Shown one piece after another: positions 16,310 to 23,941 of a stretch of DNA of 64,000 nucleotides. The notes under the pieces are model-generated. The model was not told the origin of the DNA. It saw nothing but the letters and a program-made list of their open reading frames with translations, and made no database searches. Source of the stretch: an uncultured Roseburia sp. (GTDB lineage Bacteria; Bacillota; Clostridia; Lachnospirales; Lachnospiraceae); NCBI GenBank assembly GCA_900756925.1, contig CAAELX010000041.1:1-64000 (forward strand), read 5' to 3'. Position 1 is the first letter of the stretch. Each line of letters starts with the position of its first letter. The translations under genes and the position numbers were made by a program.

Positions 16310-18135
16310 TCTTCTTTACGGCCTCCTTTAAATATTCCATATCCGAAATGATCACAGCGCAGACATCTTCCAGACTCCTGAAATGCCTCTTTCTCTGTCA
16401 TACAGTATTCTACGCCCTCAAAATCACAGACTCTCTCTCCAGATTCACGCTCTGTCAGGTTCACTCTTCCACATGGCGGACGGTCATCTAATCTCGCCTC
16501 TGGAATCTGCACCTCACTGGAAATGATGTGGTGATATCCTAAATATTCGTCAATATTGTCAGCTACGACTTTCGCTCCCGCAATTGCCTTGATGACGGAA
16601 GCCGGACCGCTCGCACAGTCTCCCCCTGCAAAAACACCTGGGATATTTTCAAAACCACCATGTTTTCCGGTCATGATCTTGCCACGTTCTACCGGTACAC
16701 CGGCATCTGCGAAATGTTTGGATTCAATATCCTGTCCGATTGCTACAATGATCGTCTGGCAAGGCACGAGGATATCCTCTTCCCCGGTCGGCTTCACGCT
16801 CGCTCTTCCATCCTTAATCCTGCTAATCATTTGTGGGGTCACATAAATACCGCTCACTCTTCCGTTCTCATCTGTCACGATGCGGGACGGTGCCATAAGT
16901 GTCTTCACCTCGACGCCCTCTGCGACTGCTCCTTCGATCTCCGCCGGAAGTGCTGTCATATCTGCGACTCTTCTGCGGTACAAAATGGAGACTTTCTTTG
17001 CGCCAAGGCGCCTTGCGGTGCGGACGGCGTCCATGGAAACATTTCCGCCTCCGATTACCGCTACTTCCTGTCCGGTCATATCCGGGTTCTGCTTCTTTCC
17101 GACATCCCGCAAGAACTGTACGGCAGACAGTACTCCTTCGGCATTTTCTCCTTCTATGCCGAGCTTTTTGTCTGTGCTCGCACCGATCGTGATAAGCACG
17201 GCATCATATTCTTCCCTGAGGCTCTGGATCGTCATATCGGTTCCGATCCGAAGTCCGTATTTTACTTCTACGCCTGTCTTTAAAATTGCATTGATATCCT
17301 CATCTAACCGCTCCTTCGGAAGCCGGTAGTTCGGGATTCCGTAACGCAGCATGCCACCGAGCTCTGGCAACATCTCAAACACGGTTGTCTGATGTCCCAT
17401 TAACTGTAAGAAATAGGCAGCAGAAAGACCTCCAGGTCCTCCTCCTACGACAGCAATCTTCTTTCCAGTGGATGGGGCACATGCCGGTGGATCTACCTCC
17501 CCGGCAAAATCTGCTGCTACACGTTTCAGTCCACGGATGTTCACCGCATCATCCACGATGTTTCTGCGGCATCTTGCCTCACATGGATGCTCACAGATGA
17601 ATCCGCACGTTGTCGGGAACGGATTGTCTTTCCGGATAAGACGGATCGCGTCTGCGTATCTTCCGTCATGCACAAGTGCTATGTAGCCCGGGATATCGAC
17701 ATGTGCCGGACACAGGGATACGCATGGTACCGGCTGTTTGCTGTGGCTCATGCAGCTGTCATGCAGGATATGGGACTCGTAATCTTCCCGGCATCCGATG
17801 AGGCTTCTATGCACCATATCCGCTGCTTCATATCCAATCGCGCAGTCAGAGGAATCTTTAATGGAAACTGCAAGCTCCTCCATCTCTTTTAAGGTATCCA
17901 TGGTCGCCTCGCCATTCATAACCTCGGTCAGCATGGTTTTTAACTGCCACAGACCAACACGGCACGGGGCACATTTTCCACAGGTCTGTGCATGGCAGAG
18001 CTCTAGGAATGCTCTGGTCAGGTCAACCGGACAGAGTCCCGGAGGGCTTGACTCGATTCTGCGCTCTAAGTCTTTGTAGAGTCCCTCAATGACGAGCTGC
18101 GCACGGTCTGGTGCGGGTATTTCCAATCTGCTCAT
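16303..18135 (-). CDS. Fused NuoF-cluster/GltD-type NAD(P)H oxidoreductase, hydrogenase partner
   Basis: Probable electron-input subunit for the hydrogenase. Residues about 35-115 match only the C-terminal [4Fe-4S] helical domain of NuoF/HndC (CHAQTCGKCAPCRVG). From about 125 the protein is a GltD/NfnB/SfrB-type flavoprotein: Cys-rich linker (CVSLCPAH, CGFICEHPCEARC), FAD motif GGGPGGLSAAYFL (near 230), NAD(P) motif VIGGGNVSMDAVRTARR (near 365) and a final GGDCASGPASV FAD segment. The C terminus adds a Cys-rich tail (CLRCDHFG). There is no FMN/NADH-binding part of NuoF and no NuoE gene next to it. The substrate (NADH or NADPH) and any electron bifurcation are open. It is the first gene of the operon and starts with ATG after AAGGAGA. 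Confidence 0.88.
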   Translation of the reverse strand: MSRLEIPAPDRAQLVIEGLYKDLERRIESSPPGLCPVDLTRAFLELCHAQTCGKCAPCRVGLWQLKTMLTEVMNGEATMDTLKEMEELAVSIKDSSDCAIGYEAADMVHRSLIGCREDYESHILHDSCMSHSKQPVPCVSLCPAHVDIPGYIALVHDGRYADAIRLIRKDNPFPTTCGFICEHPCEARCRRNIVDDAVNIRGLKRVAADFAGEVDPPACAPSTGKKIAVVGGGPGGLSAAYFLQLMGHQTTVFEMLPELGGMLRYGIPNYRLPKERLDEDINAILKTGVEVKYGLRIGTDMTIQSLREEYDAVLITIGASTDKKLGIEGENAEGVLSAVQFLRDVGKKQNPDMTGQEVAVIGGGNVSMDAVRTARRLGAKKVSILYRRRVADMTALPAEIEGAVAEGVEVKTLMAPSRIVTDENGRVSGIYVTPQMISRIKDGRASVKPTGEEDILVPCQTIIVAIGQDIESKHFADAGVPVERGKIMTGKHGGFENIPGVFAGGDCASGPASVIKAIAGAKVVADNIDEYLGYHHIISSEVQIPEARLDDRPPCGRVNLTERESGERVCDFEGVEYCMTEKEAFQESGRCLRCDHFGYGIFKGGRKEEW

Positions 18136-18173
18136 AGTGTTCTCCTTCTCTTGTGAAATTTTTCCGATTAAGT

Positions 18174-18414
18174 GGGGGCGAAACTCGAGGTCAGCTTGTG
18201 CTGGTCTGGAAAACTGGGGCTGTCCTATTGTGAGACACGCTCCCGCTACGTGTCGCTGGCAGCGGTACTAAGCTTGCACCCTCGCAATGTAATAATTGGC
18301 TAGCCACTATGGACTTGCTCGGCTGCGAGCTAAGGACCGGCCGCTCCCCAGTGTCTCCCAATAGGACAGCCCCAGTTTTCCAAACCCTCTTTACGTTTTC
18401 TACGAGTTTCGCTT
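18174..18414 (+). mobile_element. Full-length GCGAAACTC palindromic element (copy B)
   Basis: Terminal inverted repeats GCGAAACTCG (18178-18187) and CGAGTTTCGC (18403-18412). Inside these lies a perfect 23-bp stem (18208-18230 with 18359-18381), extended by GAGACAC/GTGTCTC (18232-18238, 18351-18357). The core between the arms holds the family blocks GCAGCGGTACTAAGCT, TTGGCTAGCCAC and GAGCTAAGGACCGGC. TTAA occurs on both sides (18168-18171 and 18413-18416), but the other copies do not show a matching duplication. It lies in the long leader of the hydrogenase operon, about 40 bases before its start. Confidence 0.8.
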
Positions 18415-18587
18415 AACTGATCGGTAGGTTTTCTTAATTCGGTTGAAAAATTCAGGCGGTCGGGATCTGTTATCATGGGATACGCAGACGGCATTTTTAA
18501 TGAAATAATTTGGTTTCATCCTCTCCTGATATGTTCCGCCGAAATTTTTGTAACAATTCAAACAATTTAGAATAATTCCTTAAATAG

Positions 18588-18616
18588 ATTGTAAAATACA
18601 AGAGTTGAGATTGCAA
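18588..18616 (-). promoter_or_regulatory. Probable promoter of the hydrogenase operon
   Basis: Minus-strand TTGCAA (18611-18616) and TACAAT (18588-18593), 17 bases apart. The transcript would have a leader of about 445 bases that includes the whole palindromic element B. The remaining intergenic DNA (18417-18587) shows no gene. Confidence 0.55.
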
Positions 18617-18683
18617 GAATCGTTATTTTTTAAACAAGATTGATAATTTTTTCTCAATATAAGACAATTTGATGCTCACATAT

Positions 18684-18732
18684 GTAAATGCCTGCAGTTT
18701 ATCCCTAAAATGGCATTTACAGGCTGCAGGCA
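18684..18732 (-). terminator. Two overlapping, mutually exclusive hairpins after the CotF-like gene
   Basis: GTAAATGCC/GGCATTTAC (18684-18692, 18712-18720) and TGCCTGCAG/CTGCAGGCA (18689-18697, 18724-18732) are both perfect 9-bp inverted repeats sharing four bases. Only one can form at a time. No clear T-run follows on the minus strand, so this may be a weak terminator or an mRNA 3' stabiliser. Confidence 0.4.
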
Positions 18733-18752
18733 TGACTGGTTATGGTTTTTGC

Positions 18753-19208
18753 TTAGGACATGCCGTTTACGGTTTTGTATTTGTAGAGCATCTCAGCGTG
18801 GTTTTGTTCTTCGATCTGGATGTCGGCTAAGAGCTTACGGACATCCGGGTCTGCAAAGGCGAAGACCTCTGTGTTGTAGGTGGAGGAGACAAGCTTCTCG
18901 GTGCCGATGCAGTCGGTGGCTAAGAAGCAGTCGGTCTTTTTGTCCTCGGAAGGTGTCATGCTGTAGGTCGCCCTCGGGTTGTAGTTTTTGCCATCGCTGT
19001 CGTTGCAGTTGCAGGACGGGACTCTTCCGTTTAATACCTGACTTAAAGAATCGTAGTGTTTCTGCTCCTTCTCGTGGAGATTGTGGAAAAGATCGACGAG
19101 TACCGGGTCTTTGGCGAGCATGCTGTAACGCTCGTATTTTTCCACACAGCACTGTTCCTGGGTCTGAAGGTCTTTGATGACAGTCTTTTCGTTTTCGTTT
19201 AAAATCAT
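18753..19208 (-). CDS. CotF-like (ferritin-fold) spore coat protein
   Basis: A 151-residue protein with the CotF layout: two helical blocks (about residues 1-55 and 95-150) that carry ferritin-like E/H positions (EQCCVEKYERY, HEKEQKHYDSL, EEQNHAEMLYKY), separated by a polar loop with NCNDSDGKNYNP. CotF-type proteins are spore coat components in Bacillus. In Lachnospiraceae relatives occur widely and the role is less clear, possibly coat or stress related. The ATG at 19208 has GAGGA before it. A longer in-frame start 24 codons upstream adds a basic stretch without family match and is rejected. It stands alone between the hydrogenase and tyrS. Confidence 0.7.
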   Translation of the reverse strand: MILNENEKTVIKDLQTQEQCCVEKYERYSMLAKDPVLVDLFHNLHEKEQKHYDSLSQVLNGRVPSCNCNDSDGKNYNPRATYSMTPSEDKKTDCFLATDCIGTEKLVSSTYNTEVFAFADPDVRKLLADIQIEEQNHAEMLYKYKTVNGMS

Positions 19209-19405
19209 GATTTTTCCTCTTTTCTGCTTTTTCTTCCAATTCACGGCAGTCTGCATTTTTAAGAAACTGCTCTTTCTCATTGGCTGTTATAGTATCTGCC
19301 GTCATCTATTTTTTATGCACAGATACTGTCCCATCCTGCTTTTCGCTACCGCATATAATAATAGAGCAGCAGTGCCTGTCTTCCCTTCTGTTGATCAGAA
19401 AATCC

Positions 19406-19435
19406 TTGACAAATGATTCCGTTTATGCCTATAAT
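19406..19435 (+). promoter_or_regulatory. Promoter for the T-box-tyrS transcript
   Basis: TTGACA (19406-19411) and TATAAT (19430-19435), both perfect, with an 18-base spacer. Confidence 0.85.
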
Positions 19436-19441
19436 AACGGC

Positions 19442-19747
19442 AACTGAAGCAGAAAACAGGCTGTGACGGGAAGAAGTACATGTAAGTGGACGGAACAGAA
19501 AGCTGCCGGCTGATGAGAGGCGCACCAGAATCTTAGATCGAATACATCCCCGAGCTTCGCACCGAATTTGTAAAAGAGACCGTTCCGGTATTTTTCAATA
19601 GTAGGCTGTGACGTAGTAGCGCACGTTAATCGCGCCGGAGTGTTGTCGGACACTCACAGAGGTAAGCAGTGTGAGCTGCTTGCGAACAAAGGTGGTAACA
19701 CGAGTACGTTTTAGCCCTCGTCCTTTTCAAAGGACGGGGGTTTTTTT
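19442..19747 (+). promoter_or_regulatory. Tyrosine-specific T-box riboswitch
   Basis: The leader has T-box landmarks in order: Stem I with a GATGAGAGG-like segment (near 19512), a specifier region AGATCGAATACATC with the tyrosine codon TAC (19543-19545), the T-box sequence AGGTGGTAACACG (19690-19702), and a terminator CCCTCGTCC/GGACGGGGG followed by seven T (19714-19747). Uncharged tRNA-Tyr would pair with the specifier and the T-box bulge and prevent termination, so tyrS is made when charged tRNA-Tyr is scarce. Confidence 0.95.
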
Positions 19748-19774
19748 GCGCGTATCATGCGCGTATGAAATGAG

Positions 19775-19889
19775 CAGTGCTGTCCAGGGAAGAAATAAAA
19801 TGCTCTGCTCGCACAAAGCATTTTATTTCTTTCCTGGACGATAGGGCGAAGCCCGCGAACGAGAGCGCTCTGCTCTCGAGTCGGCACTG
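19775..19889 (+). ncRNA. Cloverleaf-like folded element between the T-box terminator and tyrS
   Basis: An outer pair CAGTGC/GCACTG (19775-19780, 19884-19889) encloses three hairpins: a 23-bp stem (19782-19804 with 19817-19839, one wobble), GGGC-GAA-GCCC (19844-19854) and CGAGAGC/GCTCTCG (19860-19878). The T-box mechanism does not need it, and it matches no RNA family that I recognise. It could be an mRNA-processing site, a second regulatory layer or a small mobile repeat. Confidence 0.5.
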
Positions 19890-19964
19890 TGGACTCCCGG
19901 CGCACATTGTATTACCATTTTTTATGAACCCTCAATCATGAAATCAGAAAGGAACCAAAAAATC

Positions 19965-21191
19965 ATGACTTTATACGACGAATTAGTAGCCCGCGGCTTA
20001 ATCGCCCAGGTAACAGACGAAGAAGAAATCAAGGACTTAATCAACAACGGAAAAGCAACTTTTTACATCGGATTTGATCCGACTGCAGACAGCCTCCATG
20101 TCGGACATTTCATGGCATTATGCTTAATGAAACGTCTCCAGATGGCAGGAAATAAACCAATCGCTTTAATCGGTGGCGGTACCGCAATGATCGGTGACCC
20201 GTCCGGACGTACCGACATGCGTCAGATGATGACACCGGAAACTATCCAGCACAACTGTGACTGCTTCAAGAAACAGATGAGCCGCTTCATTGACTTCTCA
20301 GACGGCAAAGCACTGATGGTCAACAATGCCGACTGGCTCATGGACTTAAATTACATCGACGTTCTCCGCGAAGTCGGCGCACATTTTTCGGTCAACCGCA
20401 TGCTGACAGCCGAGTGCTACAAACAGCGTATGGAGAAAGGCTTAAGCTTCTTAGAGTTCAACTACATGATCATGCAGAGCTACGACTTCTACACCTTATA
20501 CCAGAAATACGGCTGTAACATGGAGTTCGGCGGCGATGACCAGTGGAGCAACATGTTAGGCGGTACCGAGCTGATCCGCCGTAAGCTTGGAAAAGATGCA
20601 TACGCTATGACCATCAACCTTCTTTTAAATTCCGAGGGCAAGAAGATGGGAAAAACACAGTCCGGCGCTGTATGGCTTGATCCGGAGAAGACATCTCCGT
20701 TCGATTTCTTCCAGTACTGGAGAAATGTCGCTGACTCTGACGTTTTAAAATGTATCCGTATGCTGACCTTCCTTCCACTTGAAGAGATCGACGCCATGGA
20801 GAGCTGGGAGGGCGCACAGCTTAATCAGGCAAAAGAAATTCTCGCATTCGAGCTGACCAAGTTAGTCCACGGCGAGGAGGAAGCCACAAAGGCAAAAGAG
20901 GCATCCCACGCATTGTTCGCAGGCGGCGGTGATTCTGCCCATATGCCAACTGTCGAATTAGCTGGTGCTGATTTTGCAGACGGAGATATGGATATCCTTG
21001 CCCTCCTGGTAAAGACAGGACTTGCTCCATCCCGCTCAGATGCAAGACGTGCCGTAGAACAGGGTGGTGTCACTGTCGCTGATGAAAAAGTTACAGATAT
21101 TAAAACCTCTTACAACGCCGCTTCCTTCGGGGCGGACGGACTCGTTGTAAAACGTGGTAAGAAGAAGTTTGTAAAAGTTGTTGTAAAATAA
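19965..21191 (+). CDS. tyrS: Tyrosyl-tRNA synthetase
   Basis: Charges tRNA-Tyr. The 408-residue class I synthetase shows the HIGH-like motif as DSLHVGHF (near residue 40), the tyrosine pocket ([20 protein letters not shown]), the KMSKS-like loop as KKMGKTQSG (near 228), and a C-terminal S4 RNA-binding domain (about 345-408, [17 protein letters not shown]). The ATG at 19965 gives the usual [13 protein letters not shown]. An upstream in-frame ATG (19938) lacks a ribosome binding site. It is controlled by the T-box leader. A bidirectional terminator follows. Confidence 0.96.
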   Translation: MTLYDELVARGLIAQVTDEEEIKDLINNGKATFYIGFDPTADSLHVGHFMALCLMKRLQMAGNKPIALIGGGTAMIGDPSGRTDMRQMMTPETIQHNCDCFKKQMSRFIDFSDGKALMVNNADWLMDLNYIDVLREVGAHFSVNRMLTAECYKQRMEKGLSFLEFNYMIMQSYDFYTLYQKYGCNMEFGGDDQWSNMLGGTELIRRKLGKDAYAMTINLLLNSEGKKMGKTQSGAVWLDPEKTSPFDFFQYWRNVADSDVLKCIRMLTFLPLEEIDAMESWEGAQLNQAKEILAFELTKLVHGEEEATKAKEASHALFAGGGDSAHMPTVELAGADFADGDMDILALLVKTGLAPSRSDARRAVEQGGVTVADEKVTDIKTSYNAASFGADGLVVKRGKKKFVKVVVK

Positions 21192-21222
21192 ACCGTCTGG
21201 AAATTTTCTATTGTCAAAACCA

Positions 21223-21260
21223 AAAACAGGTTATGAGCCCTATGCTTCATAACCTGTTTT
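21223..21260. terminator. Bidirectional terminator between tyrS and the MATE gene
   Basis: A perfect 14-bp inverted repeat, AAAACAGGTTATGA/TCATAACCTGTTTT (21223-21236, 21247-21260). T-runs flank it in both orientations, so it can serve both convergent genes. Confidence 0.85.
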
Positions 21261-21312
21261 GCTTTCTGATTTTTTTCCATTCATCTCCCAGATACTCTTG
21301 CTGCTCTTCCCC

Positions 21313-22647
21313 TTACTCTACAATAATTTCCTTATAAAAATACTTCAGGAATAAAACCACTGCAAGCACTGCCGTCAGAAAGTCTGATACCGCCTGTGAG
21401 GCGATCACTCCTTTATAGCCGACTGTATGTACCGCTGTGAAAATGACAATTGCAAAAATCACGCCCTGTCTGCTGACTGATAACAGAAAAGCACCGAATG
21501 CTTTTCCTGCGGACTGGCAGAGACAGGTTGTCACGAGGACGATTGCTACAAATGGCATTCCAATCTGCTGGAAGCGCAGCATCTGCGTTCCGGCTGCTAC
21601 AATCTCCTCGTTTGCCATAAACAGATGGATCATCGGACGCGCTGATACCGACAATACGATAGCAAGCACAATGGCAAGTCCACACTCAAACATGTAACAG
21701 AACTTTAAAATTTCTCTGACACGCTTTTTATTTCTGGCACCATAGTTATAGCCAACCAAAGGCTGTCCGCCGAATGCAAAGCCGACGAGGATAAGCACGG
21801 CAATCATGTTGACTTTCATGACAATTCCCATCGCAGCCACTTTTTCATTGCCGTATGGCAGGAGCATCCGGTTCATTAAAGCGATACCAATACTCTGCAT
21901 CAGGTTTGTGATGGACGCCGGAATCCCGATGGCGAAGATCTGTACAAGTTCCCCTTCCGAGATGTAAAATCCCTTTGGGTTGACCGACAACTTTTTGCTT
22001 TTCTTCAAAAGGATTACAAAGAAATAAACATCTGTACAGACATAGCCGATCACGGATGCGACCGCTGCTCCTGCTGCCCCGAGTCCGAGCACTGAAATAA
22101 AAATTGGGTCTAAGATCATGTTTACCACCGCACCAAGAACTGTGCCGACCATGGACTCATTTGCCATGCCTTCTGTACGGAGCAGGTTCGACGGTGCCAG
22201 TGAGAAGATGATAAATGGGGAGCCGAGCACGATTTCGGTATAATACTGGGATGCATACCGGATGGTATCTGTGTCCGCGCCAAGCATGTGCAGGATCGGC
22301 TGCCGGAATCCCATCATGATAAGAATCACGAGAATTCCGCAAAAGAAGGCGCCGTAGAAGCAGAAGACGCTGATTCTTTTTCCGTCCTTGTCATGCTTCT
22401 CGCCGAAAAGCCTTGAGATAATGGAACTTCCTCCAAGACCGAAGATGTCCCCTAATGCGATCATTAAGGTGAAGACCGGAGCTCCGATGGAGACTCCTGC
22501 GACGAGGTTGGTGTTGCCAGTGCCTGCTATGAAGTAGGTGTCTACCATGTTGTAGATGAGGGAGACTACCATGCCGAAAACTACGGGAAGAGCCAGCTTG
22601 AAGTAGGCTTTGTGGACTGGGGCAGTTTCAAAAAGATCGTTTTGCAT
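21313..22647 (-). CDS. MATE family efflux transporter
   Basis: Multidrug and toxin extrusion family, probably Na+- or H+-driven drug or metabolite export. The 444-residue core has about twelve membrane helices in two halves, each starting with the family pattern (FKLALPVVFGMVVSLIYNMVDTYFI near residue 15, given here only as a location) and LGDIFGLGGSSIISR. I place the start at 22647 (AAGGA upstream). The open frame extends 53 codons further, but that extension is translated palindromic repeat (copy C) and is not protein. The divergent Crp/Fnr-like gene and the TGTGA palindrome between them suggest linked control. The substrate is unknown. Confidence 0.92.
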   Translation of the reverse strand: MQNDLFETAPVHKAYFKLALPVVFGMVVSLIYNMVDTYFIAGTGNTNLVAGVSIGAPVFTLMIALGDIFGLGGSSIISRLFGEKHDKDGKRISVFCFYGAFFCGILVILIMMGFRQPILHMLGADTDTIRYASQYYTEIVLGSPFIIFSLAPSNLLRTEGMANESMVGTVLGAVVNMILDPIFISVLGLGAAGAAVASVIGYVCTDVYFFVILLKKSKKLSVNPKGFYISEGELVQIFAIGIPASITNLMQSIGIALMNRMLLPYGNEKVAAMGIVMKVNMIAVLILVGFAFGGQPLVGYNYGARNKKRVREILKFCYMFECGLAIVLAIVLSVSARPMIHLFMANEEIVAAGTQMLRFQQIGMPFVAIVLVTTCLCQSAGKAFGAFLLSVSRQGVIFAIVIFTAVHTVGYKGVIASQAVSDFLTAVLAVVLFLKYFYKEIIVE

Positions 22648-22670
22648 TTTTATTTTTCCTTTCTTAGTTG

Positions 22671-22909
22671 GGGGCGAAACTCGAAGGTAGGTTATGGCAC
22701 TTGGGAGGCAGGGGCGGCTCTGAATGGAGACACGCTCTCGCTCCGTGTCGCTCGCAGCGGTACTAAGCTCCCAACCTCGCATTTCAGTAGTTTGGCTAGC
22801 CACCATAAAGCTGCTCGGCTGCGAGCTAAGGACCGGCGGCTCCCCAAGGTCTCCATCCAGAGCCGCCCCTGCCTCCCAATCATCTCTACCTTGGTTTCGA
22901 GTTTCGCTT
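22671..22909 (+). mobile_element. Full-length GCGAAACTC palindromic element (copy C)
   Basis: Terminal repeats GCGAAACTCG (22674-22683) and CGAGTTTCGC (22898-22907). The main stem is a perfect 22-bp pairing (22701-22722 with 22858-22879), then one mismatch, then 8 more pairs (22724-22731 with 22849-22856). An outer AAGGTAG/CTACCTT pair is also present. The core has the same blocks as copies B and D: GCAGCGGTACTAAGCT, TGGCTAGCCA and GAGCTAAGGACCGGCGGC. It lies in the 5' leader of the MATE gene. Short reading frames across it are not genes. Confidence 0.85.
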
Positions 22910-22977
22910 ATAATAACGGAAGATGATTAAAAAACTTTGCTTCGTTTCTTTATGATAATGGAAATGGTTGTTTTTTG

Positions 22978-22995
22978 TTGTGACATATGTCACAA
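22978..22995. promoter_or_regulatory. Perfect CRP-type palindrome TTGTGACATATGTCACAA
   Basis: An 18-base perfect palindrome containing TGTGA-N6-TCACA, the classic CRP half-sites. A possible -10 for the MATE gene (TATCAT on the minus strand, 22952-22957) would put the site centre near -41.5, the class II activator position. A possible -10 for the regulator (TATAAA, 23010-23015) would put it near -35, suitable for autoregulation. The promoters are tentative. Confidence 0.7.
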
Positions 22996-23106
22996 TAAGT
23001 TTATATTTTTATAAAAATTGCAGGCTGTACGATTTTCAGTATGTATTTCATGTCAGAGACGGTTGAACATACAAATGCGATTGGTATTAAATTACGGAGG
23101 AAGCTT

Positions 23107-23730
23107 ATGAAGCAGATTCAGGATGAAGCGTTATTACAATTTTATATGGAAAAGTATGGGATTGCGGAATTGTTTGAGACGCGGGGATTGACGTTCCGTC
23201 TTTATGAGTATGAGCGGGGGGAGATTTTGAATTTTATCCGGGATTCCTCGCAGTGCCTGCAATTTTTTGTAAAAGGAAACGCAGTTATTTATTCGGTGCG
23301 GACAGACGGGAGCCGGTATCCGCTTTGTAATCTTGATTCTTTTACGATGCTGGGGGATATGGAATTCTGTGAGGAGCAGTCGCTTCCGTTTCTGGTTGAA
23401 GCTTTGACCAAGGTATTATGCGTGGAATTATCACTTTATGAGTGCAGGGCTTCTCTTTCAAACGACCGCGTTTTTCTGCGGTATGTGGCGCGGTCTGTAG
23501 CAAAGAAGGTTGCCTTGGTGCTTCAGGCAGACGCGGTTTATGCCACGTTAGAAGAGCGTTTTCTTCATTATATGAGGCAGGAATGTCCACATGGCACCCT
23601 GCGCGGGGTTGAGACTGCCGCGGTTTCCCTTCATTGCAGCCGCAGGCAGCTGCAGCGCGTTTTAAAGCAACTGACCGCAGAGGGAAAGATAGAAAAATGC
23701 AGCAAGGGAATTTATCGCCTTACTGCATAA
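23107..23730 (+). CDS. Crp/Fnr family transcriptional regulator
   Basis: DNA-binding regulator with a cyclic-nucleotide-binding-type beta barrel (about residues 18-115) and a C-terminal winged helix (about 150-205). The recognition helix reads CSRRQLQRVLKQL, close to CRP CSRETVGRILKML with Arg180 and Arg185 kept but Glu181 replaced by Arg. No FNR-type Cys cluster is seen. The ATG at 23107 is preceded by GGAGGAAGCTT. The earlier in-frame ATGs lack a site. It is divergent from the MATE gene, with the TTGTGACATATGTCACAA palindrome between. The overall form resembles YeiL-like regulators. The ligand is unknown. Confidence 0.88.
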   Translation: MKQIQDEALLQFYMEKYGIAELFETRGLTFRLYEYERGEILNFIRDSSQCLQFFVKGNAVIYSVRTDGSRYPLCNLDSFTMLGDMEFCEEQSLPFLVEALTKVLCVELSLYECRASLSNDRVFLRYVARSVAKKVALVLQADAVYATLEERFLHYMRQECPHGTLRGVETAAVSLHCSRRQLQRVLKQLTAEGKIEKCSKGIYRLTA

Positions 23731-23762
23731 TTTTACTTATCTGTTGGAAAGGAGATATGCTT

Positions 23763-23864
23763 ATGCTAACCATCGATGATCTGATTGCAGTAATCTCGCT
23801 TTGCGCGACATTCTATAGTCTTGGTTATATGCATGGAAAGCATGATTCCAAGACGCAAAAATAA
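23763..23864 (+). CDS. Small holin-like toxin peptide (type I toxin-antitoxin)
   Basis: A 33-residue peptide, MLTIDDLIAVISLCATFYSL then GYMHGKHDSKTQK: a short acidic N terminus, one membrane helix (about residues 5-24) and a basic polar tail. This is the layout of the Firmicutes putative holin-like/TxpA-Fst type toxins. AAAGGAG lies eight bases before the ATG at 23763. An ATG two codons earlier is too close to it. The stop codon lies inside a terminator stem, and an antisense promoter faces it. That arrangement, more than the peptide alone, supports the call. Confidence 0.7.
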   Translation: MLTIDDLIAVISLCATFYSLGYMHGKHDSKTQK

Positions 23865-23893
23865 CCGCCCCCTGACAAGTCGCGGTTATTTTT
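23857..23893. terminator. Bidirectional terminator shared by toxin mRNA and antisense RNA
   Basis: AAAATAACCGC/GCGGTTATTTTT (23857-23868, 23882-23893) with A-tracts and T-tracts on the two sides, able to stop transcription in both directions. It includes the toxin stop codon. Confidence 0.8.
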
Positions 23894-23935
23894 GACTACA
23901 CTATCAGGTGAATCGCCATTGGTAGCACCTTTTCT
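23857..23935 (-). ncRNA. Predicted antisense antitoxin RNA
   Basis: From the minus-strand promoter at 23942-23970, a transcript of about 75-80 bases would run into the shared terminator and be complementary to the 3' end of the toxin mRNA. It contains GGTGCTACC and GATTCACC segments typical of the antisense RNAs that accompany holin-like toxin genes in Clostridia. The boundaries are inferred. Confidence 0.6.
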
Positions 23936-23941
23936 ATATTT

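Noticed and set aside
18168-18416. TTAA target-site duplication around element B
   Set aside because: Copies A, C and D do not show a matching TTAA pair, so this may be chance.
22648-22806. N-terminal extension of the MATE gene by 53 codons
   Set aside because: The extension is translated palindromic element C; a good ribosome site and the family start are at 22647.
22692-22883. Short reading frames across element C as genes
   Set aside because: They come from the palindromic repeat in both strands, and similar frames recur in elements B and D.
23037-23106. Earlier starts for the Crp/Fnr regulator (ATG at 23041 or 23050)
   Set aside because: No ribosome site there, while GGAGG precedes the ATG at 23107 with proper spacing.
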